In this document: one piece after another, positions 9,039-18,435 of the stretch
Layout: each line of letters begins with the position of its first letter
How positions within the stretch are numbered: the first letter of the stretch is position 1
Assembly: GCF_030656345.1 (NCBI RefSeq)
Contig: NZ_JAUSNR010000002.1
Location: 248,001-312,000, forward strand
Source: Pseudotabrizicola sp.
GTDB lineage: Bacteria; Pseudomonadota; Alphaproteobacteria; Rhodobacterales; Rhodobacteraceae
DNA: 64,000 nucleotides
Reading direction: 5' to 3'
The notes under the pieces: model-generated
The model's database searches: none
The model's input: only the letters and a program-made list of their open reading frames with translations
What the model was told of the DNA's origin: nothing
Translations under genes and position numbers: made by a program

Positions 9039-10319
9039 ATGCTAACGCAATATGCAGCGGGCGACACGAGCGACGGACGCAAGGGCGTGGGGCCGCTGAT
9101 CCCGCCGCTGTCCGATACGCTGCGCCCCCTGCGCCAGCAGGTGTTCGAATGCGTCCGCGCCGCCGGGCTGATTCCGCGTGTGCAGGTGGCGAAAGATCTG
9201 GGCGTCAGCCCGGCAAGCGTGACCACCATCACCTCGGACCTGATCGACTCAGGGCTGATCGAAGAAGTCGCAGCCCCGCCGCGCGACAGCGAAACCGTCC
9301 GCGGTCGTCCGGCGGTGGCGCTTGGGGTGCGCGCGCAGGCGCACCGCGTTGCGGGCATGAAGATTTCAGACCGCGAGCATACCGCCGTCATCGTCGACTT
9401 TGCCGGCACCCTGATTGCCGACGATTCCATTCCCCGCCGCCCCGGCCCGATGTCGGTGGCCGAGCTGCTGGATGCCATTGAGGCCCTGCTTGACCGGGTC
9501 TGCGCCAAGGCGGGGGTCGCGCGGGCCGAACTGTCCGGCATCGGTGTCGGCGTTCCGGGCTTTGTCGACAGTGCCGACGGGGTGGTGCTGTGGTCATCGG
9601 TGCTGACCGACCGCACCGTCCCGCTGGCGGCACTGGCCAGCGCGCGTCTGGGGCCGCCGGTCTGGATCGACAACGATGCCAATCTGGTCGCGCTGGCCGA
9701 ACTGTGGTTCGGGGCAGGGCGGGGTCTGTCAGATTTTGCCGTTGTCACCATCGAGCACGGCGTCGGCATGGGCTTTGTGATGAACCACCGCATCTATCGC
9801 GGCTCGCAACGGCTGGGGCTGGAACTGGGCCATACCAAGGTGCAGCTGGATGGCGCGCTGTGCCGCTGCGGCCAGCGCGGCTGTCTGGAGGCTTATGTCG
9901 CCGACTACGCCCTTGCGCGTGAGGCGACCACCGCGCTGAACTGGGGCCACAAGGAGGGGCAGAGCATCACCGTCCTGCTGGAAAGCCTGTATGACCACGC
10001 CAAGGCTGGCAATGCCACCGCGCGCAGCATCTTCCGCCGTGCCGGGCGCTATCTGGCAGTGGGCCTGTCCAATGTGGTCAACCTGTTTGACCCGGCGCTG
10101 ATCATCCTGTCTGGCGAACGGATGCGCTATGATTACCTCTATGCTGCCGAAACCCTGGCCGAGATGGACAACCTGACCATCAACACCGGCCGCCCCCGCC
10201 CGCCGATCGAAATCCACGCCTGGGGCGACCTTCTGTGGGCGCATGGCGCGGCGGCACTGGCGCTGTCGGCGGTCAGCGAAAGCCTGCTGTCGGCCAACCG
10301 CGACATCGCCGCGCAATAG
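9039..10319 (+). CDS. ROK-family transcriptional regulator, probable xylose repressor
   Basis: The protein has 426 aa. Residues ~30-80 form a winged helix-turn-helix (RQQVFECVRAAGLIPRVQVAKDLGVSPASVTTITSDLI), followed by a ROK sugar-kinase-like fold with IDNDANLVALAELWFG, the ExGH-type ELGHTKVQLDG and the zinc signature CRCGQRGCLEAY (CxCGxxGCxE). ROK regulators of this architecture (XylR, NagC, Mlc) bind DNA as dimers and release it when a sugar is bound. Divergence from xylF and two palindromes in the shared intergenic region point to xylose control, but the ligand is inferred. The start is ATG 9039. Confidence 0.9.
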   Translation: MLTQYAAGDTSDGRKGVGPLIPPLSDTLRPLRQQVFECVRAAGLIPRVQVAKDLGVSPASVTTITSDLIDSGLIEEVAAPPRDSETVRGRPAVALGVRAQAHRVAGMKISDREHTAVIVDFAGTLIADDSIPRRPGPMSVAELLDAIEALLDRVCAKAGVARAELSGIGVGVPGFVDSADGVVLWSSVLTDRTVPLAALASARLGPPVWIDNDANLVALAELWFGAGRGLSDFAVVTIEHGVGMGFVMNHRIYRGSQRLGLELGHTKVQLDGALCRCGQRGCLEAYVADYALAREATTALNWGHKEGQSITVLLESLYDHAKAGNATARSIFRRAGRYLAVGLSNVVNLFDPALIILSGERMRYDYLYAAETLAEMDNLTINTGRPRPPIEIHAWGDLLWAHGAAALALSAVSESLLSANRDIAAQ

Positions 10320-10427
10320 TTTTTCTGCCCCCGCAACCGCATGAAATGTCACAGGACAATCCGCACTGCGTCATTTGGGCCATAGTGGCGGAAAGACGCT
10401 AAATGTAATCGGCGAAATGCACGGATT

Positions 10428-10449
10428 GATGTGCAGTTGATTGCACATC
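10428..10449. promoter_or_regulatory. Inverted repeat upstream of tamA
   Basis: GATGTGCA-GTTGAT-TGCACATC is a perfect 8-bp inverted repeat with a 6-nt spacer in the 201-nt gap before tamA, 71 nt upstream of its start. It is not followed by a T-run, so it looks more like a protein-binding site than a terminator. No regulator is suggested by the neighbours. Confidence 0.35.
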
Positions 10450-10520
10450 CAACCGCCTGTTGCGATAGTCAGGCCAACCCCCCGTGAGGTTTCCCCCCAT
10501 GAGTTTCCCATGAGGTTTCA

Positions 10521-12377
10521 GTGACCCAGCGCAGACCCCTCTTCTCCCGCTTGCCCTTCGTGGCCTGCCTTGCCGTCGCGATGACGCTGGGCCAGACCGG
10601 CCACGCGCTGGACCGGGTGCAGTTCACCGTCATCGGCTCTGGTGGTGATACCGATCTGGGCGAGGCGCTGCGCAACGCCTCGGCGCTGCTGGCGCTGGAA
10701 AACGGCGAAGATCAGCCCGATCAGGTGCTTGCCGCTGCCCGCGCCGAATATGGCCGTCTGATCGGCGCACTTTATGCGCAGGGATATTATTCAGTCGTCG
10801 TTTCTGTCTTGCTGGACGGGCGCGAAGCGTCGGCCATCGCCCCGCTCGACGCGCCGCCGCGCGTGTCTCGGATTGAGGTGCGGGTTCAGCCCGGCCCGCA
10901 GTTCCGCTTTGGCCAGACCGCCATCACCCCCCTGGCTGGCGGCACCGAACTGCCCGACGGCTTTGCGCCGGGCGAGCCTGCGCAAAGCGGGCTGGTGCGG
11001 CAGGCCGTCACCGCAGGCGTTGACGGCTGGCGCGCGCAGGGCCACGCCAAGGCCCGCGTCACCGGGCAGGATGTGGTCGCTGACCACCCCAACCGCACGC
11101 TGTCGGCCCGTGTCGGCATCGACCCCGGCCCGCGCCTGCGCTTTGGCCCGGTCGATGTCACCGGCAACCAGCGCACCCGCGAAAACCGCGTGCGCAAGAT
11201 CGCGGGTATCCCGCAGGGCGAAACCTATGATCCGGCCGATGTGGCCCGCGCCGAAGACCGCCTGCGCCGCACCGGCACCTTTGCATCGGTCACCATCACC
11301 GAGGATGAAGGCATCACCCGCCCCGATCTGCTGGGTACCACCATCACCGTGGTTGAGGAACGCCCCAGAAACCTCAGCTTCGGGGTTGAGGTATCCAGTC
11401 TGGAAGGGCTGGATCTGACCGCCGCCTTCATGCACCGCAACCTGCTGGGCGGGGCAGAGCGTCTGCGGCTCGAAGGCTCGGTCACCAATATCGGCGCCAG
11501 CCGCATCGGCGACGGCTACAATGGCATGGACTATGGCCTGCGGCTGACCATCGACCGCCCCGCCACCCTGACCCCCGACACCATCGCGCGGTTCTCCAGC
11601 GAGATCCGCCATCTGGATGAACCGGATTTCCGGGCCGATCAGGCCCGGCTTGGCATCGGGTTTACCCATATCTTTTCCGACAGCCTGACCGGCCGCGTCG
11701 ATCTGTCCTACAGCTTCATCGACGGCACCGAAATTTCCGAAGACCGCAGCAGTTTCAACGATTTCCGCTTCCGCAGCCTGTCGCTGCCCGTCGCCCTGAC
11801 TTGGGACCGCCGCAACGACCGGAACGACGCCACCCGTGGCTATTTCATCGAGGCAGAGGTCAAGCCCTTCCTCGGCTTCGGCACCACCGGGTCGGGCGTG
11901 CGCGCCACCGCCGATCTGCGCGGCTATCGCGGCTTTGGTGAGGATGACCGTTTTGTCGTCGCCGCCCGGATACAGGCCGGCATCGTCAGCGGGGCCGGTC
12001 TGCTGGAAACGCCGCGCGATGATCTGTTCTACTCGGGCGGCGGCGGCACCGTGCGGGGCCAGCCGTTCCAGTCGCTGGGGGTAAATGTGCTGCGCAGCGC
12101 CGACTCCTTCAAGATCGGCGGCAATCATTTCCTTGGCAGCTCGCTTGAGCTGCGCACAAGGGTCACCGGCAATATCGGTCTGGTCGGCTTTGTCGATGCG
12201 GGCCGCGTCGATGTGGGCAGCTTCTTTGATCCGGCGGGCGACTGGCACGCCGGGGCGGGCATCGGTGTGCGCTATGCCACCGGCTTTGGCCCGATCCGGC
12301 TGGATATCGCAGGCCCGGTCGGCGGCACCACCGGCAGGGGCGTGCAGCTTTATGTCGGTCTGGGGCAGGCATTCTGA
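10521..12377 (+). CDS. tamA: Translocation and assembly module outer-membrane protein TamA
   Basis: BamA-superfamily protein of 618 aa. It has an N-terminal signal sequence (hydrophobic FVACLAVAMTLG, cleavage near GHA|LD), POTRA-type periplasmic repeats over residues ~30-270 (for example VDVTGNQRTRENRVRKIAGIPQGE), and a C-terminal D15/surface-antigen beta-barrel ending LQLYVGLGQAF-like with terminal Phe (VQLYVGLGQAF). TamA works with TamB to insert some outer-membrane proteins and autotransporters. The start is GTG 10521, since nearby upstream ATGs run into stops. Its stop overlaps the tamB start (TGATG), the canonical pairing. Confidence 0.93.
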   Translation: MTQRRPLFSRLPFVACLAVAMTLGQTGHALDRVQFTVIGSGGDTDLGEALRNASALLALENGEDQPDQVLAAARAEYGRLIGALYAQGYYSVVVSVLLDGREASAIAPLDAPPRVSRIEVRVQPGPQFRFGQTAITPLAGGTELPDGFAPGEPAQSGLVRQAVTAGVDGWRAQGHAKARVTGQDVVADHPNRTLSARVGIDPGPRLRFGPVDVTGNQRTRENRVRKIAGIPQGETYDPADVARAEDRLRRTGTFASVTITEDEGITRPDLLGTTITVVEERPRNLSFGVEVSSLEGLDLTAAFMHRNLLGGAERLRLEGSVTNIGASRIGDGYNGMDYGLRLTIDRPATLTPDTIARFSSEIRHLDEPDFRADQARLGIGFTHIFSDSLTGRVDLSYSFIDGTEISEDRSSFNDFRFRSLSLPVALTWDRRNDRNDATRGYFIEAEVKPFLGFGTTGSGVRATADLRGYRGFGEDDRFVVAARIQAGIVSGAGLLETPRDDLFYSGGGGTVRGQPFQSLGVNVLRSADSFKIGGNHFLGSSLELRTRVTGNIGLVGFVDAGRVDVGSFFDPAGDWHAGAGIGVRYATGFGPIRLDIAGPVGGTTGRGVQLYVGLGQAF

Positions 12378-15300
12378 TGCGCTGGCTCCTCCCCCTCGCC
12401 CTTATCGTCGCCCCTTGCATGGCCGTCGCACAGGATGACGAACCGCTGACCGAGGCGGAACGCACCGATCGCGGCACCATCGTCGGCTTTCTGGAAGACA
12501 GCCTGTCCGGCGCAGGCCGCCAGATCACCCTGCGCGGGTTTCAGGGCGCGCTGTCATCGCGCGCCACCGCCACCCAGCTGACCATCGCCGATGACGACGG
12601 CATCTGGCTGACCCTGAACGATATTGTGCTGGACTGGTCACGGTCTTCCCTGCTGGCGGGCCGGGTGCAGATCAGCGAGTTGACGGCGGCTGAAATCATC
12701 GTCGCCCGCGCGCCGCTGTCGGATGACACGATCGCCGCGCCCGAGGCATCGGGCTTTGCCCTGCCGGAATTGCCGGTGTCTATCAACATCTCCAGCCTGC
12801 AGGCCGACCGTGTGGTGCTGGGAGAATCGCTTCTGGGCCAGCCGGTCGAGGGCAGCATTCAGGCCTCGGTCTCGCTCGCCGGGGGCAAAGGCGCGGCGGA
12901 TCTGACGATTCTGCGCACCGATTCCGGCCCGGATGGCCGGATCGAGCTGTCCGCCGCTTACGCCAATGCAACCAACGAACTGTCGCTGGCGCTGAACGCG
13001 GTTGAAGATGCGGGCGGCATCGCGGCCACGCTGCTGGACCTGCCCGGCGCGCCAGCGGTGGCCCTGCAGATCAACGGCGAGGGCCCGCTGGACAACTTCA
13101 CCGCCACTGTCGCGCTGACCAGCGATGGTGCCGAGCGTCTGGCCGGAACCGTTACCCTGCTGGGAACGGAAGAGGGCGGGACACAGTTCAACGCCGATCT
13201 GGGCGGCGATCTGGCCCCGTTGTTCCTGCCCGAATATGCCGCCTTCCTTGGCGATGCGCTGACCCTGAACGTCACCGGACAGCGCAGTGCGGCAGGCCGC
13301 ATCGACCTGTCCGCGCTTGACCTGCGCGCCCGGTCGGTCGAGTTGCGCGGCCAGACCGTGATTGCCGCCGATGGCCTGCCCGAGGTGATTGCGCTGAACG
13401 GATTTCTGCGTGACCCCGATGGCAACCCGGTCGTGATCCCCGGCTTTGATGCCGGGGTATCGGTCCGCGCCGCCCGGCTGGAGGTCGCCTACGACGCCCG
13501 CACCGATGAGACATGGCGCATGGTGATCGACGCCGAAAATGTGGTCACCACCGACGTGCAGATCGCGCGGGCCGACCTGCGCGGCTCTGGCCGGATCTCG
13601 CGCTCTGCCGTGGGGCGGGTGATCGGCGGCAGTTTCACGCTGAACGGCACCGGCATTACCTTGCAGGACCCAAAGCTGGCGATGGCCATCGGCGACAGCG
13701 TCACCGCATCAACCCGCCTGTTCTGGCAGGAAGGCTCTGGCGTCATCCGCGTCGGCGCGCTGGATCTGGCCGCCGGGCCGGTCACCCTGTCGGCAGGCGG
13801 CGAGATTTCGGGTTTGGGCGAGGGCTTCCGCACCCGTGGCCAGATGCGCATCGACGCCAGCGATCTGGCCCCGCTGTCCGGCCTTGCCGGGCGCAGCCTG
13901 TCGGGGCGCGGCACCATCACCGCCGAAGGGCAGGGCAGCCCGCTGGGCGGCGATTTCGACGTGCAAACCCGGATCGACGGTCAGAACCTGACCGTCAGCA
14001 TCCCGCAGGCCGACAACCTGCTGCGTGGCCCGTCCAGCATTGCACTCGATATCCGCCGCGACACCACCGGCACCGTGCTGCGCAGCTTTGCCGTCCGCGC
14101 GCCCTCGCTTGCCGCCGATGGCTCTGGCACCGTGACCTCTGACCTTGCCGATCTGACGCTGACCCTGCGCATGGATGACCTGTCGCGTCTTGGCCCCGGA
14201 TATGGCGGTTCCATCAGCGGAGACATGCGGCTGTCCGGCCCGCTGACCAGAGGTCAGGCCCGGATTGATACCGACCTGACCGCCTCCGCCCTGCGCGTGG
14301 GCCAGCCCGAACTGGACCGGCTGCTGAGCGAAACCTCGCAGGTTTCCATCATCGCCAACCTGATCGACAATACCCTGATCGTGGAAGAACTGAACGTCAC
14401 CGCCCCCGGCGCCAGCATCGCCGCCACCGGCACGCTGGCGACCGCTGGCAGCGATGTCACGGCACGGCTGGCCCTGCAAGACCTGTCTCGCCTGCGCGCG
14501 GGCCTTGGCGGCAGCCTCGCCGCCAACGCGACCTTCACCGGCACCGCCCAAACCGCCAGCCTGACGTTGGACGCCACCGCCAACGCCCTGCGCACCGGGC
14601 AGGCGCAGGCCGACCGGCTGCTGGCCGGCGATTCCGCCTTCAATGTCGCCCTGCGGCTGGAGGATGGGCTGGTACGGCTGGATGACCTGACCCTGACCAG
14701 CCCGCAGATCACCGCCAATGCCACCGGCCGACTGACCGGCACCGCGCGACAGATTGACCTGTCGGCCCGGCTGGCCAACCTTGGTGTGCTGCTGCCGGAA
14801 TTTCCCGGCCCCGTCACCCTGTCGGGCACGGCGGTGGACACCGGCACCGGCTATACCCTTGCGCTGACCGGCACCGGGCCGGGCAGCATCGACGCCCGCG
14901 TCGCGGGCCAGATTGCCAGCGATTTTGCCACCGCCAACCTGACCGTGCAGGGCACGGCGCAGGCGGGCCTCGCCAACCCTTTTCTTGGCAACCGCGTCGC
15001 CTCCGGCCCGCTGGGCATCGACCTTGCGCTCAACGGACCTGTTGCGCTGTCGTCGCTGTCGGGCCGTGTCAGCCTGTCGGGCGGCAGCCTCGCCGACCCG
15101 GCCTTGCCGTTTTCGCTGCAGGGGCTTGATGCCACTGCCACCCTGTCGGGCGGCTCTGCCCAGATCAACGCCGCCGCCAATGTCTCGACCGGCGGTCGCC
15201 TCGCGCTCAGCGGCCCCATCACGCTCACCGCGCCCTATCGCGGCGACCTTGCGCTGACGCTGTCCAGCGTCACCTTACGCGATCCGCAGCTGTACCAGAC

Positions 15301-16228
15301 CCTTGCCAACGGCCAGCTGCGCATCACCGGACCGCTGACCGGTGGCGCGCTGATTGCAGGCCGCATCGCCCTGCCGCAGACCGAAATCCGCATCGCCCCC
15401 ACCGGCCTTGGCGGGCAAGAGCTGATTGACGGGTTGCAGCACATCGGCGAACCCGCCGCCGTGCGCGAAACCCGCCGCCGCGCGGGTCTGATCGGCCAGC
15501 CGGGTGCCACGGCCCGCAGCGCCGCCGCGCGCGCCTTTGAGCTGGATATCGAAATCTCGGCCCCCAACCAGCTGTTCATCCGGGGCAGGGGGCTTGATGC
15601 CGAACTGGGCGGCACCTTGCGCCTGACCGGCACCACCACCGATATCATCCCCTCGGGGTCGTTCGACCTGATCCGGGGCCGGCTTGATATCCTTGGCCGC
15701 CGCCTGACCCTCACCGAAGCCTCGCTTCAGCTTGAGGGCGATTTTGACCCCCGCCTGCGCGTTGTCGCCAGCAGCGAGAATGACAATGTGACCAGCTCTG
15801 TCGTGATCGACGGTTCAGCCAATGATCCGGAGGTCAGCTTCACCTCCAGCCCGCAACTGCCGCAGGAAGAGGTGCTGTCGCAACTTCTGTTTGGTCGCCG
15901 TCTCGACTCGCTGTCCGCACTCCAGGCGCTGCAACTGGCCAATGCCGTCGCTACCCTCGCCGGTCGCGGCGGCGAAGGGATCATCAGCCGACTGCGGCAG
16001 GGCTTCGGGCTGGACGATCTGGATGTGCAGACCGATGCCGAGGGCGGGGCGCAGCTGACCGCTGGCAAATACCTGTCGGAAAACGTTTACTCCGAGGTGG
16101 TGGTTGACCAGAGCGGCCAGAGCCAGATCAACCTGAACCTAGATATCAGTGACACGGTCACGCTCAAAGGCCGGGTCGGGGCCGACGGCAATACCGGCAT
16201 CGGGTTGTTCTACGAACGCGATTACTGA
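12377..16228 (+). CDS. tamB: Translocation and assembly module inner-membrane component TamB
   Basis: A 1283-aa protein with an N-terminal signal/anchor (MRWLLPLALIVAPCMAVAQ) followed by a very long, repetitive beta-rich region of AsmA/DUF490 type with recurring LTLS, LSG, GTLT and TGTL segments. The C-terminal ~300 residues are the conserved TamB domain (RGRLDILGRRLTLTEASLQLEGDFDPRLRVVAS, then EEVLSQLLFGR) and it ends in LFYERDY. TamB spans the periplasm as a hydrophobic groove and partners TamA, encoded immediately upstream with a 1-nt overlap. Confidence 0.94.
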   Translation: MRWLLPLALIVAPCMAVAQDDEPLTEAERTDRGTIVGFLEDSLSGAGRQITLRGFQGALSSRATATQLTIADDDGIWLTLNDIVLDWSRSSLLAGRVQISELTAAEIIVARAPLSDDTIAAPEASGFALPELPVSINISSLQADRVVLGESLLGQPVEGSIQASVSLAGGKGAADLTILRTDSGPDGRIELSAAYANATNELSLALNAVEDAGGIAATLLDLPGAPAVALQINGEGPLDNFTATVALTSDGAERLAGTVTLLGTEEGGTQFNADLGGDLAPLFLPEYAAFLGDALTLNVTGQRSAAGRIDLSALDLRARSVELRGQTVIAADGLPEVIALNGFLRDPDGNPVVIPGFDAGVSVRAARLEVAYDARTDETWRMVIDAENVVTTDVQIARADLRGSGRISRSAVGRVIGGSFTLNGTGITLQDPKLAMAIGDSVTASTRLFWQEGSGVIRVGALDLAAGPVTLSAGGEISGLGEGFRTRGQMRIDASDLAPLSGLAGRSLSGRGTITAEGQGSPLGGDFDVQTRIDGQNLTVSIPQADNLLRGPSSIALDIRRDTTGTVLRSFAVRAPSLAADGSGTVTSDLADLTLTLRMDDLSRLGPGYGGSISGDMRLSGPLTRGQARIDTDLTASALRVGQPELDRLLSETSQVSIIANLIDNTLIVEELNVTAPGASIAATGTLATAGSDVTARLALQDLSRLRAGLGGSLAANATFTGTAQTASLTLDATANALRTGQAQADRLLAGDSAFNVALRLEDGLVRLDDLTLTSPQITANATGRLTGTARQIDLSARLANLGVLLPEFPGPVTLSGTAVDTGTGYTLALTGTGPGSIDARVAGQIASDFATANLTVQGTAQAGLANPFLGNRVASGPLGIDLALNGPVALSSLSGRVSLSGGSLADPALPFSLQGLDATATLSGGSAQINAAANVSTGGRLALSGPITLTAPYRGDLALTLSSVTLRDPQLYQTLANGQLRITGPLTGGALIAGRIALPQTEIRIAPTGLGGQELIDGLQHIGEPAAVRETRRRAGLIGQPGATARSAAARAFELDIEISAPNQLFIRGRGLDAELGGTLRLTGTTTDIIPSGSFDLIRGRLDILGRRLTLTEASLQLEGDFDPRLRVVASSENDNVTSSVVIDGSANDPEVSFTSSPQLPQEEVLSQLLFGRRLDSLSALQALQLANAVATLAGRGGEGIISRLRQGFGLDDLDVQTDAEGGAQLTAGKYLSENVYSEVVVDQSGQSQINLNLDISDTVTLKGRVGADGNTGIGLFYERDY

Positions 16229-16251
16229 CGCTCAGGGCAGACGGCGGGCGC

Positions 16252-17073
16252 TCAGCGCCAGCCGTCAATCGCCGTCACCGCCTCTTCCGCGGTTTCCACA
16301 AACTGAAACAGCGCCAGATCTTCCGGGCTGATCGTTCCGGCCTCGGCCAGCGCGTCCCAGTTGATGATCTTTTCCCAGAACGCCCGGCCGAACAGCAGGA
16401 ACGGGATCGGCTTCATCCGCCGGGTCTGAATCAACGTCAGCGCCTCGAACATCTCGTCCAGCGTGCCGAATCCGCCGGGAAACACGCAGATTGCCTTGGC
16501 CCGCATCAGGAAATGCATCTTGCGGATGGCAAAGTAGTGAAAGTTGAAACACAGGTCCGGCGTCACGTAAGCATTCGGGGCCTGCTCATGCGGCAGCACG
16601 ATGTTCAGGCCAATCGACTGGCCCCCAGCCTCATGCGCGCCCAGATTGCCGGCCTCCATCACACCCGGGCCGCCGCCGGTCATGATCACATTCTCGCGGC
16701 CATAGGTTTCCATGCTGCGCTGGGTCATCAAACAGGCAAACTTCCGTGCCTCGTCATAATAGGCTGACAGCGCCGACAACGCAGGCGTCCGCCCCGCCTC
16801 TGGCGTGGGCGGTATCCGCGCGCCGCCGAACAGCACGATGGTTGATTCAATGCCGCGTTCATCCATCACCATCTGCGGTTTCAGCAATTCCAGCTGCAAC
16901 CGCACCGGGCGCAATTCCTCACGCGTCATGAAATCCGGGTCGGCAAAGGCCAGCCGGTACGCAGGGGCGCGGGTCTGCATCGTATCGGGGCACAGGTCTG
17001 CCGCTTTCACGTCCTCGACCGAGTCGCGGAACGGGTGGGCGCGGGGTTCGTCTTTCATAAGATGCTCTTGCAT
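16252..17073 (-). CDS. LOG-family protein (TIGR00730-type Rossmann fold)
   Basis: The protein has 273 aa with the two LOG-family motifs: [16 protein letters not shown] (the GGGxGxME phosphate loop) and [16 protein letters not shown] (PGGxGTxxE). Members of this family are often misnamed lysine decarboxylases; characterised ones release free cytokinin bases or hydrolyse nucleoside monophosphates. The ~70-residue N-terminal extension places it in the long LOG subgroup, for which the substrate is not established. The start is ATG 17073, with GGAGGAG 9 nt upstream; an upstream TTG in frame would sit inside that site. It converges on tamB and is divergent from dapD. Confidence 0.9.
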   Translation of the reverse strand: MQEHLMKDEPRAHPFRDSVEDVKAADLCPDTMQTRAPAYRLAFADPDFMTREELRPVRLQLELLKPQMVMDERGIESTIVLFGGARIPPTPEAGRTPALSALSAYYDEARKFACLMTQRSMETYGRENVIMTGGGPGVMEAGNLGAHEAGGQSIGLNIVLPHEQAPNAYVTPDLCFNFHYFAIRKMHFLMRAKAICVFPGGFGTLDEMFEALTLIQTRRMKPIPFLLFGRAFWEKIINWDALAEAGTISPEDLALFQFVETAEEAVTAIDGWR

Positions 17074-17138
17074 TGCGTGAAACTCCTCCAAGCCTTATAG
17101 GCAGGGCGCAACAGGACCAACCGAAAAAGGGTGACAGC

Positions 17139-17966
17139 ATGTCAAACGCCGCTCTGGAAACCGCGATCGAGGCCGCATGGGAAACCCGTGACAGCATCAC
17201 TCCCGACACAAAGGGGGAGTCGCGCGACGCCATCGAGGCGACTCTGACAGCCCTTGATTCAGGCACGCTGCGGGTCGCCGAAAAGCGCGACACCGGCGAC
17301 TGGCATGTGAACCAATGGGCGAAAAAGGCGGTGCTTTTGTCGTTCCGCCTGACCGACATGTACGAGATTTCGGGCAGCAATGGCGGGTCCAACTGGTGGG
17401 ACAAGGTTCCGTCGAAATGGCAGGGCTGGACCGAGGCCGACTGGCGCGCTGCAGGTTTCCGCGCCGTGCCCGGTGCCATCGTCCGCCGCTCGGCTTATAT
17501 CGCCAAGAATGTGGTGCTGATGCCCTCTTTCGTGAACATCGGCGCCTTTGTCGATGAAGGCACCATGGTCGATGGCTGGGCCACGGTCGGCTCCTGCGCG
17601 CAGATCGGCAAGAACGTTCACCTGTCCGGCGGCGTCGGCATCGGCGGCGTGCTGGAACCGATGCAGGCCGGCCCCACGATCATCGAAGACAATTGCTTCA
17701 TCGGCGCCCGGTCCGAGGTCGTCGAAGGCTGCATCATCCGCGAAGGCTCGGTGCTTGGCATGGGCGTGTTCATCGGCAAATCGACCAAGATCGTCGACCG
17801 TGACTCGGGTGAGGTGATGTATGGCGAAGTCCCCGCCGGTTCGGTGGTGGTGGCAGGCTCGATGCCGTCAAAGAACGGCATCAACCTGTACTGCGCCGTG
17901 ATCGTGAAAAAGGTCGATGCGCAGACCCGCAGCAAGACCTCGATCAACGAGCTGTTGCGCGACTGA
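17139..17966 (+). CDS. dapD: 2,3,4,5-tetrahydropyridine-2,6-dicarboxylate N-succinyltransferase
   Basis: Enzyme of the succinylase branch of lysine and meso-diaminopimelate synthesis, 275 aa (normal). An alpha-helical N-terminal domain is followed by left-handed hexapeptide repeats ([25 protein letters not shown]..., [36 protein letters not shown]), typical of the trimeric acyltransferase family. The start is ATG 17139 ([18 protein letters not shown]), preceded by AAAAAGGGTGA. dapE lies 3.3 kb downstream on the same strand, separated by unrelated genes. Confidence 0.97.
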   Translation: MSNAALETAIEAAWETRDSITPDTKGESRDAIEATLTALDSGTLRVAEKRDTGDWHVNQWAKKAVLLSFRLTDMYEISGSNGGSNWWDKVPSKWQGWTEADWRAAGFRAVPGAIVRRSAYIAKNVVLMPSFVNIGAFVDEGTMVDGWATVGSCAQIGKNVHLSGGVGIGGVLEPMQAGPTIIEDNCFIGARSEVVEGCIIREGSVLGMGVFIGKSTKIVDRDSGEVMYGEVPAGSVVVAGSMPSKNGINLYCAVIVKKVDAQTRSKTSINELLRD

Positions 17967-17977
17967 TGCTTATGGTT

Positions 17978-17999
17978 CCCACAGCCTTCGGGCTGGGGG
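17978..17999 (+). terminator. Weak hairpin after dapD
   Basis: CAGCC pairs with GGCTG around TTCG, flanked by CCC and GGG with one mismatch, 12 nt after the dapD stop. The following sequence (TAAAAGTTAAA) is A-rich rather than T-rich, so termination here is uncertain. Confidence 0.35.
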
Positions 18000-18099
18000 T
18001 AAAAGTTAAAGCCTGGTTGAAATGGCGAGGACAAGCCATTGATATCAATTAATCCGCTAAGCCTCCCCCTGTGTTACACGCCGCCCGAAAGGCCCCGCC

Positions 18100-18435
18100 A
18101 TGACCGACGAGAAACCCGCCAAGACCAGCCGCCAGCAAGTCTATACCCTGTTGGTTCAGGTCGGCCGCAAACCCGGCGACGACCTGCCTGCCAAGGCCAC
18201 CGGCGGCGCCCTGATGTGCTATGCCAGCGGCGTCGATGAGGCCGAGGCGGTGCGCGAAACTGTGGCCATCCTCAAACAGGCCGAACTGGCCGTGCTGGAG
18301 GTCGAAGGCCACGGCTCGCTCGACGAACAGAAGGAAGCCGGGGCGGAAATCCCGCCCGAGGAAGAGGCGCTGATGCTGCGGGCGCTGGAGGAAAACTCGG
18401 TCATCGTGGCTCAGATGACGGCGCTGTACGACTAG
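18100..18435 (+). CDS. Conserved hypothetical protein
   Basis: Small acidic protein of 111 aa (MTDEKPAKTSRQQVYTLLVQ...). No signal peptide, membrane segment or catalytic motif is visible. It has an alpha/beta pattern with RKPGDDLPAKATGGALMCYASG and a Glu-rich C-terminal helix (IPPEEEALMLRALEEN). GC-rich codon use like its neighbours and an unbroken frame after a 133-nt gap following dapD support it as a real gene. I do not recognise the family. It converges with the Hint-domain gene, overlapping its end by 4 nt. Confidence 0.7.
   Translation: MTDEKPAKTSRQQVYTLLVQVGRKPGDDLPAKATGGALMCYASGVDEAEAVRETVAILKQAELAVLEVEGHGSLDEQKEAGAEIPPEEEALMLRALEENSVIVAQMTALYD

Noticed and set aside
17074-17091. Longer LOG protein starting at 17091
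   Set aside because: That start is a TTG inside the GGAGGAG ribosome-binding site of the ATG at 17073.
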